Below are positions 36,504-46,265 of a DNA stretch of 64,000 bases, piece by piece (positions within the stretch are counted from its first letter, which is position 1; each line of letters starts with the position of its first letter). Under the pieces are notes generated by a model, which made no database searches, was not told where the DNA came from, and worked only from the letters and a program-made list of their open reading frames with translations. The DNA is taken from contig NZ_JAFBDH010000006.1 in assembly GCF_016908115.1 (NCBI RefSeq), forward strand, positions 1-64,000. The letters are read 5' to 3'. Source of the DNA: Peptoniphilus gorbachii (lineage in GTDB: Bacteria > Bacillota > Clostridia > Tissierellales > Peptoniphilaceae). Position numbers and translations under genes: made by a program.

Positions 36504-38972
36504 TTAATTTTTATCCTCTTTATTAGATTTTTTATTAATTGAATTTTCCTTTAAATTATTTTTATTATTTTTTAACAATTTTTTCTTTTTGTGAGAATTT
36601 TTTTCTTTTAAATTCTCATTATTTATAATTTTCTTATTATTTGTTTTTAAATTTCCTTCATTTAAAGATTCTTCTGAAGATTCTTCATAATGAGATTTTT
36701 GATAATTTATAGTAATTGTTTCATCGCCAGTTAATTTTTTTCCTGCCATAGGGCTTTGGCTTACAAAGTCGCCATTTCCTTTGATATTATACTCTATATT
36801 CATTGAATTTAAAATAGATTCAGTCTCTTTTCTAGTTTTTTTAGATAGATTTGGCATTATTAAAAGTCCGCTATCTTTATCATTAATTGCAAGATCAACT
36901 ATAGTATCTTTTATTACATTAGATCCCTTAGATGGACTTTGGTTTATTACTACAGAATAATTTTCTACCTTTTCAGCATTTGTATTAAATCTTAAGCCTG
37001 CTTTTAATAAAATTTTTCCAGCATCTTCTAAAAGTAAACCTTCAACATCAGGAACTGATATAAAATCTTCCTTCTCATCCACTTCTTCAGTTTTTTGAAT
37101 CTTCATATAGTTAAGTGATTTACTTAAAACTTCTTGAACTACTGGTGCTGCAACTGCTCCACCGAGGATTCCTCCCTTTGGATTATTTACAACAACTAAA
37201 ACTGTCAATCTTGGATCATTTAAAGGTGCAACTCCAACAAAAGATGAATTGTAGGCTTCTAAGTATCCTGTTGGTGTTGCAATATTGGCAGTACCAGACT
37301 TACCTCCAACTTGATAGCCAGGAACTTGTGCAAGTTTACCAGTTCCCTTATCTACAACTCTTTTCATCATATATTTCATCTTTTCAGATGTTTCTTCTGA
37401 AATCACTCTTCTTCTAAGCTCAGTTTTCTTTTTTTCAATTACATTTCCATTGGCATCTACTAACTCTTTTACAAGAGTTGGCTTGTTTAAATATCCACCA
37501 TTTGATATTGCACTAACTGCATTTATTAGTTGAAGTGGAGAAACTGCAATTGAATGTCCATAAGACATTGTGGCAAGTTTTACTTTACTAATATCCTTAG
37601 CTGATGATGGAATAAGTCCAGTTGATTCTCCATATAACTCAATACCTGTTTTTTTGCCAAAACCAAAAGCATTAATATATTTTAAGAATTTTTCAGCTCC
37701 TAAATCTCTTCCAACTTGAATCATTGTCATATTACAAGATTCTTCTATTGCCTTAGCAAGGCTCTTCTTTCCTCTAGTATGACTTGTACAAGATAATTTT
37801 CTATCGCCAATTTTCATACTACCTTGACAAGTATATTGTGAATCTGGCTGAGATGTATTTTCTTCTATTGCAGCTGCTGCTGTTATTAGTTTAAAAGTTG
37901 ATCCTGGTTCATATTGATCATTTACATTAAAATCTCTCCAATTTTCATAGAGGACATCCATTTTCTCATCTTCATCAAGATTTTTCCATTCTTCTTCTTG
38001 TTTTTCATTAATCGGACCTCTTGGATCATTTAAATTGTAATCATCCTTAGTTGTCATAGCCAAAATTTCACCAGTCATAGTGTCTTGAACAATTACAGAA
38101 ACTCTGTCGGCTTCATTTTCTTTTTTTGCATTTTCTGCAGCAGTTTCTGCAAATTGTTGGATATTTGAATCAATTGACAAAACTACTGAATAACCTTCTT
38201 TTGGAGCATAAGTTTCTTCATCTGTAAGCGGAATTTTATTTTGAGCATTGTCCTTTAAAGAAACACTTTTCCCTGATATACCAGAAAGTTCTTCATCATA
38301 ACTTGCTTCTATTCCATATTGTCCTACGTTTTCGTCATTAGTAAAACCTATTATATAGGATGCCAGATTGTTAAAAGGATAAAGTCTTCTTGTAACATCA
38401 TCAATTGAAATAGCCATTAAGTTATATTTTTTATTTTTCTTTTTACTTTGATTTTCTTTTATGATTTTTGTTCTAAAGTCCTTTAATTCATTCGCCTTAT
38501 TACGGTCAATATTAGTTGCAACTCCTACAACTTTATCTCCTACCATTTTATCTCTAATTTCATCAAATTCTAAACCAGTTATATCAGAAATAATTTTGGC
38601 ATCTTCATCATAAATTTCTTTTTTTCTATTTTTAAATTCGCTATCACTTTCATCTTTTGATTGTTTCAAGTAATCCATATTATAAAAAACATTGCATTTA
38701 GTTATATTAACTGCTAATTCTTTATTATTTCTGTCATAAATTATTCCACGATTGGAATTTATAACTTCTGTTCTTGTAAGCTGATTTAAAGCAGCTATAG
38801 TTAATTCTTGTGACTGAACAACTTGAATATATAAAAGCTTAAATATTAGTGCTACAAATAAAAAAGCTAGAAAGATAAAAAATATAAATATGAATTTATT
38901 GGCATTATAGGAGTGCCTTATAAATCCACCTTTCTTTTTTCTATCTCTAGCTTTAATTTTATTATTTTTCAA
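36504..38972 (-). CDS. Class B penicillin-binding protein with PASTA domains (PbpB/SpoVD-like)
   Basis: Septal transpeptidase working with FtsW. Short basic cytoplasmic N-terminus, membrane helix near 27-50, dimerisation domain near 65-270, and transpeptidase motifs S-T-F-K near 355 (catalytic Ser), S-C-N near 412 and K-S-G-T near 555. Two PASTA repeats follow (about 640-770). The last ~65 residues form a Lys/Asn-rich tail that is not part of the family core. The start is TTG 38972 with GGAGGATATAA upstream. It lies between ftsL and mraY. Confidence 0.93.
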   Translation of the reverse strand: MKNNKIKARDRKKKGGFIRHSYNANKFIFIFFIFLAFLFVALIFKLLYIQVVQSQELTIAALNQLTRTEVINSNRGIIYDRNNKELAVNITKCNVFYNMDYLKQSKDESDSEFKNRKKEIYDEDAKIISDITGLEFDEIRDKMVGDKVVGVATNIDRNKANELKDFRTKIIKENQSKKKNKKYNLMAISIDDVTRRLYPFNNLASYIIGFTNDENVGQYGIEASYDEELSGISGKSVSLKDNAQNKIPLTDEETYAPKEGYSVVLSIDSNIQQFAETAAENAKKENEADRVSVIVQDTMTGEILAMTTKDDYNLNDPRGPINEKQEEEWKNLDEDEKMDVLYENWRDFNVNDQYEPGSTFKLITAAAAIEENTSQPDSQYTCQGSMKIGDRKLSCTSHTRGKKSLAKAIEESCNMTMIQVGRDLGAEKFLKYINAFGFGKKTGIELYGESTGLIPSSAKDISKVKLATMSYGHSIAVSPLQLINAVSAISNGGYLNKPTLVKELVDANGNVIEKKKTELRRRVISEETSEKMKYMMKRVVDKGTGKLAQVPGYQVGGKSGTANIATPTGYLEAYNSSFVGVAPLNDPRLTVLVVVNNPKGGILGGAVAAPVVQEVLSKSLNYMKIQKTEEVDEKEDFISVPDVEGLLLEDAGKILLKAGLRFNTNAEKVENYSVVINQSPSKGSNVIKDTIVDLAINDKDSGLLIMPNLSKKTRKETESILNSMNIEYNIKGNGDFVSQSPMAGKKLTGDETITINYQKSHYEESSEESLNEGNLKTNNKKIINNENLKEKNSHKKKKLLKNNKNNLKENSINKKSNKEDKN

Positions 38973-38982
38973 TTATATCCTC

Positions 38983-39390
38983 CTAATCTCTTGTAAAGGA
39001 TCTAAGGACTGAAACAATAGGACTCAAGAAAACATTGTAATTAATATCTGCAAGATTTTTTTCTTCTCCTGAATCTATATAAACTATTTGATCTTCTGAT
39101 GGATAAACCATGCCAAGTTTATACATAGCTTCTTCAGCAATTTGTTCAGAAGATTTAATAGCTTTGATTTCTCCTACAAGAGTTATCTTAGTTTTATTTA
39201 ATTCATCAATTTCAGCCTTTTGTTTTAAAATTTCTCTATCAAGACCTGCAATTTGTGAATACAAAATTAAAATCGCAACAAATACAATTGTAACAATTGC
39301 CACGGTGAAAATAAAAGGCTTATTATTTAAAATCTGATTCTTATATATATTATAACTTTTATTTGAAATTTTAGTTAGTTTTTTTGCCAT
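38983..39390 (-). CDS. ftsL: FtsL/DivIC-type septum formation initiator
   Basis: 135 residues: a basic cytoplasmic start, a single membrane helix near 28-48 and a leucine-zipper-like coiled coil (L-D-R-E-I-L-K-Q-K-A-E-I-D-E-L-N-K) near 50-85, then A-M-Y-K-L-G-M-V-Y-P. The position between rsmH and the PBP gene identifies it as FtsL, because sequence identity in this family is low. Confidence 0.82.
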   Translation of the reverse strand: MAKKLTKISNKSYNIYKNQILNNKPFIFTVAIVTIVFVAILILYSQIAGLDREILKQKAEIDELNKTKITLVGEIKAIKSSEQIAEEAMYKLGMVYPSEDQIVYIDSGEEKNLADINYNVFLSPIVSVLRSFTRD

Positions 39391-39391
39391 T

Positions 39392-40330
39392 TTACACCTC
39401 TAATTTTTCGGCAATTCTTAGTTTTGCAGAGTGGGATCTATTGTTTTCTTTTAGTTCATCTTCACTTGCAGTAATAGGCTTTCTTGTAATAATTTTTATT
39501 TCTCTTTTTTTATCGCATGTGCAAATTGGAGAAGTTGGTGGACATATGCAGTCTTTTTCCAAATATTTAAAGGAATTTTTAACAATTCTATCTTCAAGAG
39601 AATGAAAAGTAATAATTGCAATCCTCCCACCAGGATTTAATCTCTTTACAAATTTATCAATAGAATTTTTCAAAACATCAAGTTCTTTATTTACTTCAAT
39701 TCTTAAAGCTTGGAAGGTTCTCTTTGCAGGATGGGGACCATTTCTTCTTGCTGAAGCAGGAATTGCATTTTTTATTATTTCAACAAGATCAAAAGTTGTG
39801 TCAATGCTTTTGTTTTTCCTCTCTTCTACAATAAATTTAGAAATTCTCGAAGCCCACTTTTCTTCACCAAAATCCTTTATAATTTGTGTGATTTCACCTT
39901 CACTATATGTATTTACAATTTCTTTTGCAGAAATCTCAAAATTTTGGTCCATTCTCATATCTAGTGGTGCATCAAACCTGTATGAAAACCCTCTCTCTGG
40001 ATTGTCAAATTGATAAGATGAAACTCCAATATCAAGTAGGACTCCGTCGATCTTATCTATGCCAAGTTCATCAAGAGCTTTTTCAAAATCTATGTAATTT
40101 AAATTAAAAAATTCTACATTTTTAAAATCAGAAAGTTTTTCTCTTGCAGCTTTAAGAGCTTCTTCATCTTGATCAATTCCTATTAAAAGTCCAGTTCCAT
40201 CAAGCTTTTTTAGAATTTCATAACTATGGCCTGCGCCTCCAAGAGTTCCATCAAGATAAATTTTTCCCTTTCTAACATTTAGTCCTTCAATTGTTTCTTT
40301 TAAAAGAACACTTTTATGTGAAAAATCCAT
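39392..40330 (-). CDS. rsmH: 16S rRNA cytosine-1402 N4-methyltransferase
   Basis: Methylates N4 of C1402 in 16S rRNA (formerly MraW). Starts with [16 protein letters not shown] loop [10 protein letters not shown] near 28, [13 protein letters not shown] near 97 and F-H-S-L-E-D-R near 247. 312 residues, normal. Its ATG overlaps the last base of mraZ. Confidence 0.97.
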   Translation of the reverse strand: MDFSHKSVLLKETIEGLNVRKGKIYLDGTLGGAGHSYEILKKLDGTGLLIGIDQDEEALKAAREKLSDFKNVEFFNLNYIDFEKALDELGIDKIDGVLLDIGVSSYQFDNPERGFSYRFDAPLDMRMDQNFEISAKEIVNTYSEGEITQIIKDFGEEKWASRISKFIVEERKNKSIDTTFDLVEIIKNAIPASARRNGPHPAKRTFQALRIEVNKELDVLKNSIDKFVKRLNPGGRIAIITFHSLEDRIVKNSFKYLEKDCICPPTSPICTCDKKREIKIITRKPITASEDELKENNRSHSAKLRIAEKLEV

Positions 40331-40758
40331 TATATTCCCAACTCCGACATCTTTTCAGCAAGCTCTTCATAAGAAAGTGCTTCTTCTTCATTGTATTTAT
40401 TCCAATTTTCTTCAGACCAAACTTCTGCACGATTGGAAAGTCCAATAATTACGCATTTATCCTCAAGATTTGCGTAATCCCTTAAATTTTCTGTTATGAG
40501 AACTCTCCCCTGCTTATCTAAGACGCAATCAACTGCACCAGAGAAAAATGTTCTCACAAAGGAACGAACTGCTTTATTAGTCATTGGAAGTTCCTTTAAT
40601 TTATTTTCAATTTTCTCCCATTGATCCTTTGGATATAAGAATAGGCAATCGTCTAGACCCTTTGTCATTACAAATATAGAAAGGTCATCTCTAAATTTTG
40701 ATGGAATTGTAATTCGACCCTTTGGATCCAAGTTGTGTCTAAATTCACCTATTAACAT
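40330..40758 (-). CDS. mraZ: Transcriptional regulator MraZ
   Basis: DNA-binding repressor of the dcw cluster that it heads. Two AbrB-like half-domains are visible, with L-D-P-K-G-R-I near 10-16 and L-D-K-Q-G-R-V near 84-90 (the D-x3-R repeat). 142 residues. The repeats directly upstream of its start match the type of site MraZ binds, so autorepression is likely. Confidence 0.95.
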   Translation of the reverse strand: MLIGEFRHNLDPKGRITIPSKFRDDLSIFVMTKGLDDCLFLYPKDQWEKIENKLKELPMTNKAVRSFVRTFFSGAVDCVLDKQGRVLITENLRDYANLEDKCVIIGLSNRAEVWSEENWNKYNEEEALSYEELAEKMSELGI

Positions 40759-40764
40759 TTAACT

Positions 40765-40811
40765 CTCCACTTTATTCCATTTATATGAATTATTACTCCA
40801 CTTCGCTCCAC
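40765..40811 (-). promoter_or_regulatory. Four MraZ-box-like direct repeats
   Basis: On the minus strand just upstream of the mraZ ATG, TGGAG-type boxes occur as CTCCAC at 40765-40770, TTCCAT at 40775-40780, CTCCAC at 40796-40801 and CTCCAC at 40806-40811 (plus-strand reading). Spacing is 10, 21 and 10 bp, so all fall on one helix face. MraZ is known to bind clustered AAGTGG/TGGG-type direct repeats about 10 bp apart. The two GTGGAG copies furthest upstream read AAGTGGAGCG then AAGTGGAGTA. Confidence 0.7.
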
Positions 40812-41055
40812 TTAACATAATTTTACTACATAAACTATCTATTTTCTAGTCATATAAAAGCTTTTTGAAAATGAGGACTAATGGCATTATTTTTTATTTT
40901 TTATTAAATAATGTCTTATATTAAATACATTTTTTATTATTTTTTTAGAGCTAAGAATTTTTATTGAAAAAGAAATTACTTATAAACTTTTTAAATTTCT
41001 TGGAAAATAAAATATTAAATAAGAAAATGTTTCTTATTTTATAAAATTTAGGGCA
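40812..41055. other. A+T-rich intergenic stretch upstream of mraZ with a short perfect palindrome
   Basis: This gap contains the mraZ promoter region; a TAAAAT lies near 40826-40821 on the minus strand but without a convincing -35. A perfect inverted repeat, AAATAAGAAA (41017-41026) and TTTCTTATTT (41030-41039) around ATG, is present. No coding potential was seen. Confidence 0.4.
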
Positions 41056-41082
41056 TAAAAAAATCGACTATTTCTAGTCGAT
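41056..41082 (-). terminator. Terminator after the histidine kinase gene
   Basis: ATCGACTA (41063-41070), a TTTC loop and TAGTCGAT (41075-41082) form a perfect 8-bp stem with a seven-T run on the minus strand. It insulates the dcw cluster from the two-component operon. Confidence 0.85.
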
Positions 41083-41098
41083 TCTTAAAAATTATTTT

Positions 41099-42535
41099 CT
41101 ATTTATTTGCAATGAAATAAAAATCCGATCCTTCATTTATTTTTGAATGAACTCCATATTTAAATCCGTGAAGATCCATAATAGTTTTTACGATATAAAG
41201 ACCCAGTCCTGTTCCTATTTCTGGTCTAGTGTGATTATTCCTAACCCTATAAAACCTATCCCAAATTCCTTTTATATCTTCTTCTTTTATTCCTATTCCC
41301 TTGTCAATGCAGTGAAATTCAGTTTCCTTTTCATCTCCCCTAATAAGTATTTTAATATTTTTATTAACTGGAGAATAATTTATTGCATTATTAATAAGAT
41401 TATAAATAACTTGATTTATTTTTGACCTATCTCCTAAAATTCTCGTGTCACCACTTGATTGAATTTCAAATTTATAATCAGAATAGTTTTTATTAATTTT
41501 AAATCTGTTAAGGACTTCATTAAGGGAATCCTCTAGGTCAAATTCTTCTTTTCTTATTTCATCAAGATTAGATTCAATTTTTGAAAGATCCAACAAATCA
41601 TTTACAAGGTCTGTCAAATTATCTGCTTCACTTATTATTGTTTCAAGATGTTTATTTCGTAACTTTTCGTTTGAACCTGAAATATCTCTAATCATCTCTC
41701 CATAAGATTTTATAACAGTAAGTGGCGTCTTTAAATCATGACTTACATTTGCAACTAAATCCTTTCTCATTTCAATTGTCTTAGTTAATTCATTTTTTGC
41801 ATAGTTAAGTGTGTTGGAAAGATCGTCAATTTCGGTGTATTCGCCCTTCCTAAACTGAACTTTATAATCTCCTTTGGCAAGTTCCTTTGCAGTGTTTGAC
41901 ATTCTTACAAGAGGTCTTGAAAGTCTTCTTGAAACAAAGTAAGCAGTAATAGATGCAAAAATAAGTGCCAAGAAAGAAATTATTAATAACATTCTTCTTA
42001 TAACATCTACTGTGGCATCTACTGGTTTTAAAACAGAATTTATGTAAAGATAATAATCTTCACCATCAGTATTTCCAAGATATCCAGCATAAATAATTGA
42101 AGGGTCCTTTAAATTTTCATATCTAACTGTATAAATTTTATAAATCCTATTGTCTCTTTTTAAGGATCCAAAAAACTTGTCAAAATTTTCCCAAATCATT
42201 CTCGGTCTTTCCACAAATTCATCAAATAATCTCAAAGGAAAAACCCAGGCTCCTTTTTCATCAAGAACTTTTATCTCAAGACCTTTTGTATTTGCATAGT
42301 TTGAAAGTTTTGTCTCAAAATCTTGTGATTTATAATCATTTCTTAATTCGTTACCAACCTTTGTTACTTCACGAATTTTCATAGTTTCATAAAAGCTTGA
42401 CAAAAAAACTGTTTGAAATAGCCAAATAGAAATTAAAATTAGTCCAGCAAAAAAGACAAAGGACTTCCATAGCTTAAAGAGGATGCTATTTTTGTCGATC
42501 TTAACTCTCCTAATTTCTTTAATTTCTTGTATCAA
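41099..42535 (-). CDS. Sensor histidine kinase (HAMP, HisKA, HATPase)
   Basis: 478-residue membrane kinase. TM1 near 25-45, an extracytoplasmic sensor region to about 175, TM2 near 185-205, a HAMP domain near 205-260, the phospho-acceptor H in N-V-S-H-D-L-K-T-P-L near 268, and an HATPase domain with N-L-I-N-N-A-I-N-Y, G-I-G-I and G-T-G-L-G-L-Y-I boxes. The stimulus is unknown. Starts at TTG 42535, overlapping the end of the response-regulator gene by 17 bp. Confidence 0.93.
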   Translation of the reverse strand: MIQEIKEIRRVKIDKNSILFKLWKSFVFFAGLILISIWLFQTVFLSSFYETMKIREVTKVGNELRNDYKSQDFETKLSNYANTKGLEIKVLDEKGAWVFPLRLFDEFVERPRMIWENFDKFFGSLKRDNRIYKIYTVRYENLKDPSIIYAGYLGNTDGEDYYLYINSVLKPVDATVDVIRRMLLIISFLALIFASITAYFVSRRLSRPLVRMSNTAKELAKGDYKVQFRKGEYTEIDDLSNTLNYAKNELTKTIEMRKDLVANVSHDLKTPLTVIKSYGEMIRDISGSNEKLRNKHLETIISEADNLTDLVNDLLDLSKIESNLDEIRKEEFDLEDSLNEVLNRFKINKNYSDYKFEIQSSGDTRILGDRSKINQVIYNLINNAINYSPVNKNIKILIRGDEKETEFHCIDKGIGIKEEDIKGIWDRFYRVRNNHTRPEIGTGLGLYIVKTIMDLHGFKYGVHSKINEGSDFYFIANK

Positions 42536-43190
42536 ATTTATATCCCACTCCTCTTACAGTAATTATAAATTTTCTGTAGTCCTTAATTGAATTTCTTAGC
42601 ATTTTTATATGGGTATCAACTGTTCTGTCTTCTCCATAAAAGTCATAACCCCAAACTTGATTTAAGAGTTTGTCTCTTGAAAGAGCTATGTTTTTATTTT
42701 TAACCATATAGACTAAAAGATCATATTCCTTTGGAGTTAAATCTACTATTTCATCATCGACAAATACAACTCTTCCGTCTAAATCAATTTTTAAGCCTTC
42801 AAATTCCATAGTATTATTTTCTTCAACCTTATTATTTCTATTTACTATAACATTTAATCTTGCCATTAATTCCTTTGGAGAAAAAGGCTTTGTAACATAA
42901 TCGTCAATTCCAATTTCAAAGCCAAATAATTTATCATACTCCTCATCTCTCGCTGATAGCATTAAAACTGGAATGTTCTTTATTTTTTTTATTTCTTTGT
43001 AGGAAGAAAATCCATCTAGTTTTGGCATCATAATATCCATTACTATTACATCAAAATCTTCTTCACGAACTTTATCAATTGCTTCAAGGCCATCTCCTGC
43101 CTCCACAACTTCATGACCTTCAAATTCTGCATAAGTTCTAATTACTTCTCTTATGCTTTTTTCATCATCAACAACTAAAATTTTAAACAT
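42519..43190 (-). CDS. OmpR-family response regulator
   Basis: Receiver domain (1-120) with D-D near 8-9, phospho-acceptor Asp in V-I-V-M-D-I-M-M-P near 52, and Lys in V-T-K-P-F near 101. A C-terminal winged helix follows (L-T-P-K-E-Y-D-L-L near 150 and V-D-T-H-I-K-M-L-R near 190). It is the partner of the adjacent kinase. No target gene can be named from context. Confidence 0.94.
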   Translation of the reverse strand: MFKILVVDDEKSIREVIRTYAEFEGHEVVEAGDGLEAIDKVREEDFDVIVMDIMMPKLDGFSSYKEIKKIKNIPVLMLSARDEEYDKLFGFEIGIDDYVTKPFSPKELMARLNVIVNRNNKVEENNTMEFEGLKIDLDGRVVFVDDEIVDLTPKEYDLLVYMVKNKNIALSRDKLLNQVWGYDFYGEDRTVDTHIKMLRNSIKDYRKFIITVRGVGYKFDTRN

Positions 43191-43205
43191 TTAATCACCT
43201 GCTTT

Positions 43206-43233
43206 ATTATAATAAAAATTTGTGAATAATCAA
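43206..43233 (-). promoter_or_regulatory. Promoter of the two-component operon
   Basis: Minus-strand TTGATT (43233-43228), 16-bp spacer, TATAAT (43211-43206), shortly before the response-regulator ATG with its GGTGAT Shine-Dalgarno. Confidence 0.55.
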
Positions 43234-43340
43234 TGAAAGCTTTGTTAAGTATAATAAAAAGTATAATTTGTATTTTATTACATTATTATATCAATACTTT
43301 TAGGAATTTGAAAAAGAATTTATAATTTAAAAATTATATA

Positions 43341-43368
43341 AAAAAATAAGGTGCCATCTCGACACCTT
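43341..43368 (-). terminator. Terminator after gatB
   Basis: AAGGTG (43348-43353) and CACCTT (43363-43368) pair around a 9-nt loop, with a T-run of six on the minus strand (43346-43341). It ends the gatCAB transcript. Confidence 0.75.
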
Positions 43369-43377
43369 TTTAAAAAA

Positions 43378-44808
43378 TTATCTTTCCTTTAATTTTTTAA
43401 CAAGCATTTCATTTGCAATCTTTGGATTTGCCTTTCCTCTTGATTTTTTCATTACTTGTCCAACTAAAAATCCTAGAGCCCTGTCCTTGCCTTCCTTGAA
43501 GTCAATGATTGACTGCTCATTTTCGTCTAGAACTTCATCTACAATTTTTTCAATTGCAGATACATCGGTCATTTGAACAAGACCGAGTCTTTCTATTATT
43601 TCTTTAGCTCCGTCGCCTGTTTCAAACATTTGACGAAGAACTTTTTTACCAGCATTGTTGCTAATTTTTTCGCTTTTAATTGAATTTAAAAGTTCAATAA
43701 ATTCTTTATTTTCAAAAGGAAGCTTAAACTCTTCTTCATCAGAAATTTCAACTCTTCTTAAAATTTCTGTTTGAATCCAATTTGAAAGAAGTGTATAGTC
43801 TTTAAAATTCTTTGCAAGGTCTTCGAAGAATTTGGCTAGTTCTCTTGATGATGCAAGAACTTCAGCATCTTCTCTTGTTATGTCATAATCTTTTACAAAT
43901 CTTTCAATCATTTGATCTGGAAGTTCTGGCATTTTATCTACAATTTCCTTTATCTCTTCGTCAGTAATATGAACTATGGGAAGATCTCCTTCAGGTGCAA
44001 ATCTGTAGTCGCTTGCAGTGTATTTAACTCTCATTAAAATAGTTTCATTTTTTGCATCGTCCCATCTTCTTGTAGTTCTAATTTCTTCTTCATTATTTTC
44101 AAGAAGTTTTATATGTCTTTCAACTTCAAAGTCAATTGCTTTTTCTACTCCTCTAAAGGAATTTAGGTTTTTAACTTCAGTGATGGCAGTTTTTTCTCCT
44201 GTCTCCATATCTTTAATGTTGACATTTACATCACATCTTAAAGAGCCTTCTTCCATTTTACAGTCAGAAATATTTAAAAATCTTAAAGTTGATTTTAATT
44301 TTTCAAGAAATACGCGGGCTTCTTTACCACTTGAAATATCTGGTTTAGTTACAATTTCAATTAGAGGAACACCACATCTGTTGTAGTCCATAAGTGTTTC
44401 ATTTTCTTCTGTGTGAAGGCTCTTTGCAGTGTCTTCTTCCATTTGAATTTGGAAAAGTCCAATTTTTTTAGTTCCTTCATCACCTTCAATTTCAAGATAA
44501 CCATCAGTACAAATCGCATTATCATTTTGTGTTATTTGAAATCCCTTTGTTAAATCTGGATAGAAATAATTTTTTCTGTCAAATTTTGATTTATTGTTAA
44601 TTTTGCAGTTAAAGGCAGTACCAGCCATTACAGTGTAATTTACTACATTTCTATTTAAAACTGGCATACCACCAGGTAGTGCCAAGCAAACTGGGCACAC
44701 ATTTGTATTTGGTTCATCTCCAAAGGAGTTCTTGCATGAACAAAAAGCCTTTGTCTCTGTGGAAAGTTCGACGTGAATTTCCAAACCTACAATTGTTTTA
44801 TATTTCAT
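43378..44808 (-). CDS. gatB: Asp/Glu-tRNA amidotransferase subunit B
   Basis: Binds the misacylated tRNA and activates its side chain in the GatCAB complex. The N-terminal cradle domain starts G-L-E-I-H-V-E-L-S-T-E-T-K-A-F-C-S-C and has the Cys residues that can hold zinc. The helical and C-terminal YqeY-like tail domain spans about 300-476. Length 476 is standard. Its ATG overlaps the gatA stop by 4 bp. Confidence 0.96.
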   Translation of the reverse strand: MKYKTIVGLEIHVELSTETKAFCSCKNSFGDEPNTNVCPVCLALPGGMPVLNRNVVNYTVMAGTAFNCKINNKSKFDRKNYFYPDLTKGFQITQNDNAICTDGYLEIEGDEGTKKIGLFQIQMEEDTAKSLHTEENETLMDYNRCGVPLIEIVTKPDISSGKEARVFLEKLKSTLRFLNISDCKMEEGSLRCDVNVNIKDMETGEKTAITEVKNLNSFRGVEKAIDFEVERHIKLLENNEEEIRTTRRWDDAKNETILMRVKYTASDYRFAPEGDLPIVHITDEEIKEIVDKMPELPDQMIERFVKDYDITREDAEVLASSRELAKFFEDLAKNFKDYTLLSNWIQTEILRRVEISDEEEFKLPFENKEFIELLNSIKSEKISNNAGKKVLRQMFETGDGAKEIIERLGLVQMTDVSAIEKIVDEVLDENEQSIIDFKEGKDRALGFLVGQVMKKSRGKANPKIANEMLVKKLKER

Positions 44809-46256
44809 TTATTTAAACTCCTTTCAAAAGCAAATGACGCTTGAAGTAAATCTTTATCCTTAAATCTCTTTGCACTAAATTCAATTCCAACAGAAAGTCC
44901 GTCATCTCCAGCTGGCATTGGAAGTGAAATTGATGGTGATCCAACCATATTTGCAGGAATTGTAAATAAATCTGCTTGATACATTTCTATTGGACTCATG
45001 TCATCATCAATTTTAAAAGGAAGAACTGGGAAAGTTGGACAAATCATAAAGTCGTAATCCTTAAACATCCTGTCCATGTCTCTCTTTATAAGTCCCCTAA
45101 CCTTTAGGGCCTTATAATAAAATTCATCGGCATTTTCCATGGAAAGTATGTGAGTTCCAATCATTATTCTTCTCTTAACTTCTTCGCCAAAGCCTTCTTG
45201 TCTTGATGCACGATACATTTCTTCAACTGTATCAAATTTTTTGTCTGTCCTATGACCGTAACGAATGGAATCAAATCTAGCCAAGTTAGATGCAATTTCG
45301 CCATTTACTAAAATATTATAAGTTTCAATAGTGTGATTAAGTGAATCAATATCGTAGGCTTCTACTTTTGCTCCATTGTCCTTTAAAATTTCAATTGCCT
45401 TATCAAGTTCTCCTCTTACTCTTTTATTTAAATCCATATCTAAATAAGTTTGAGGTATAGCAAATTTTTTGCCCTCAAGATTTTTTATTGCATCTTCAGA
45501 AAAATCAAAATCAAATTTTAGTCCAGGATTACCAACAGAAGTTGCATCTTTTTCGTCACGGCCTTCTATAACATTAAACATCATAGCAAGATCTCTTACA
45601 TCATTGGCAATAACACCTGCTTGGTCAAAAGTATTTGCCATTGATGCCACGCCAAATCTTGAAATAGAACCATAAGTTGGTTTCATACCAACAGTTTTAC
45701 AAAAACTTGAAGGTTGTCTAACTGATCCACCTGTATCTGTTCCTATAGAAATTGCTGCCATATTTGCACTAACTGAAGCTGCAGATCCACCTGATGATCC
45801 TCCAGAAACTCTTCTAGTATCAAGTGGGTTTTTTGTAACTCCAAAATAAGAAGTTCTAGTTGTTGCACCCATGGCAAATTCGTCCATGTTTACCTTGCCA
45901 AGGATTACTCCATCCTTATTTTTTATTTTTTTTACTAAAGTTGCATCATAGGGTGAAATATAATTTTCTAACATTCTTGATGCACAAGTCATCTTTACAT
46001 CCTTAACAGAAATATTGTCCTTTATAGAAATTGGAATTCCAGCAAGGGGAGATACTTCTTCTCTGTTGTGAAATTTTTCATCAACTTCTTTAGCCTTTTT
46101 CATTGCCATTTCTTCAGTAACAGTGATGTAGGCATTTATTTCGTCATCTTTTTCTTTTATATTATCTAAAAATTCTCTAGTAACTTCCTCACAAGAGAAA
46201 TCTTTATTTCTATATCCTTGGGCAATTTCCCAGGCTCTTAAATTGCTAAAAGTCAT
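44805..46256 (-). CDS. gatA: Asp/Glu-tRNA amidotransferase subunit A
   Basis: The glutaminase subunit of GatCAB, an amidase-signature enzyme. The Ser-cisSer-Lys triad can be placed: Lys in I-S-I-K-D-N near 76, the first Ser in the G-G-S-S-G-G-S-A-A block near 150 and the nucleophile in G-T-D-T-G-G-S-V-R near 175. 483 residues. It follows gatC by 9 bp. Confidence 0.97.
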   Translation of the reverse strand: MTFSNLRAWEIAQGYRNKDFSCEEVTREFLDNIKEKDDEINAYITVTEEMAMKKAKEVDEKFHNREEVSPLAGIPISIKDNISVKDVKMTCASRMLENYISPYDATLVKKIKNKDGVILGKVNMDEFAMGATTRTSYFGVTKNPLDTRRVSGGSSGGSAASVSANMAAISIGTDTGGSVRQPSSFCKTVGMKPTYGSISRFGVASMANTFDQAGVIANDVRDLAMMFNVIEGRDEKDATSVGNPGLKFDFDFSEDAIKNLEGKKFAIPQTYLDMDLNKRVRGELDKAIEILKDNGAKVEAYDIDSLNHTIETYNILVNGEIASNLARFDSIRYGHRTDKKFDTVEEMYRASRQEGFGEEVKRRIMIGTHILSMENADEFYYKALKVRGLIKRDMDRMFKDYDFMICPTFPVLPFKIDDDMSPIEMYQADLFTIPANMVGSPSISLPMPAGDDGLSVGIEFSAKRFKDKDLLQASFAFERSLNK

Positions 46257-46265
46257 GAGTCCCTC

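Noticed and set aside
44018-44386. 122-codon frame opposite gatB
   Set aside because: Antisense shadow of a conserved gene with no Shine-Dalgarno or recognisable product.
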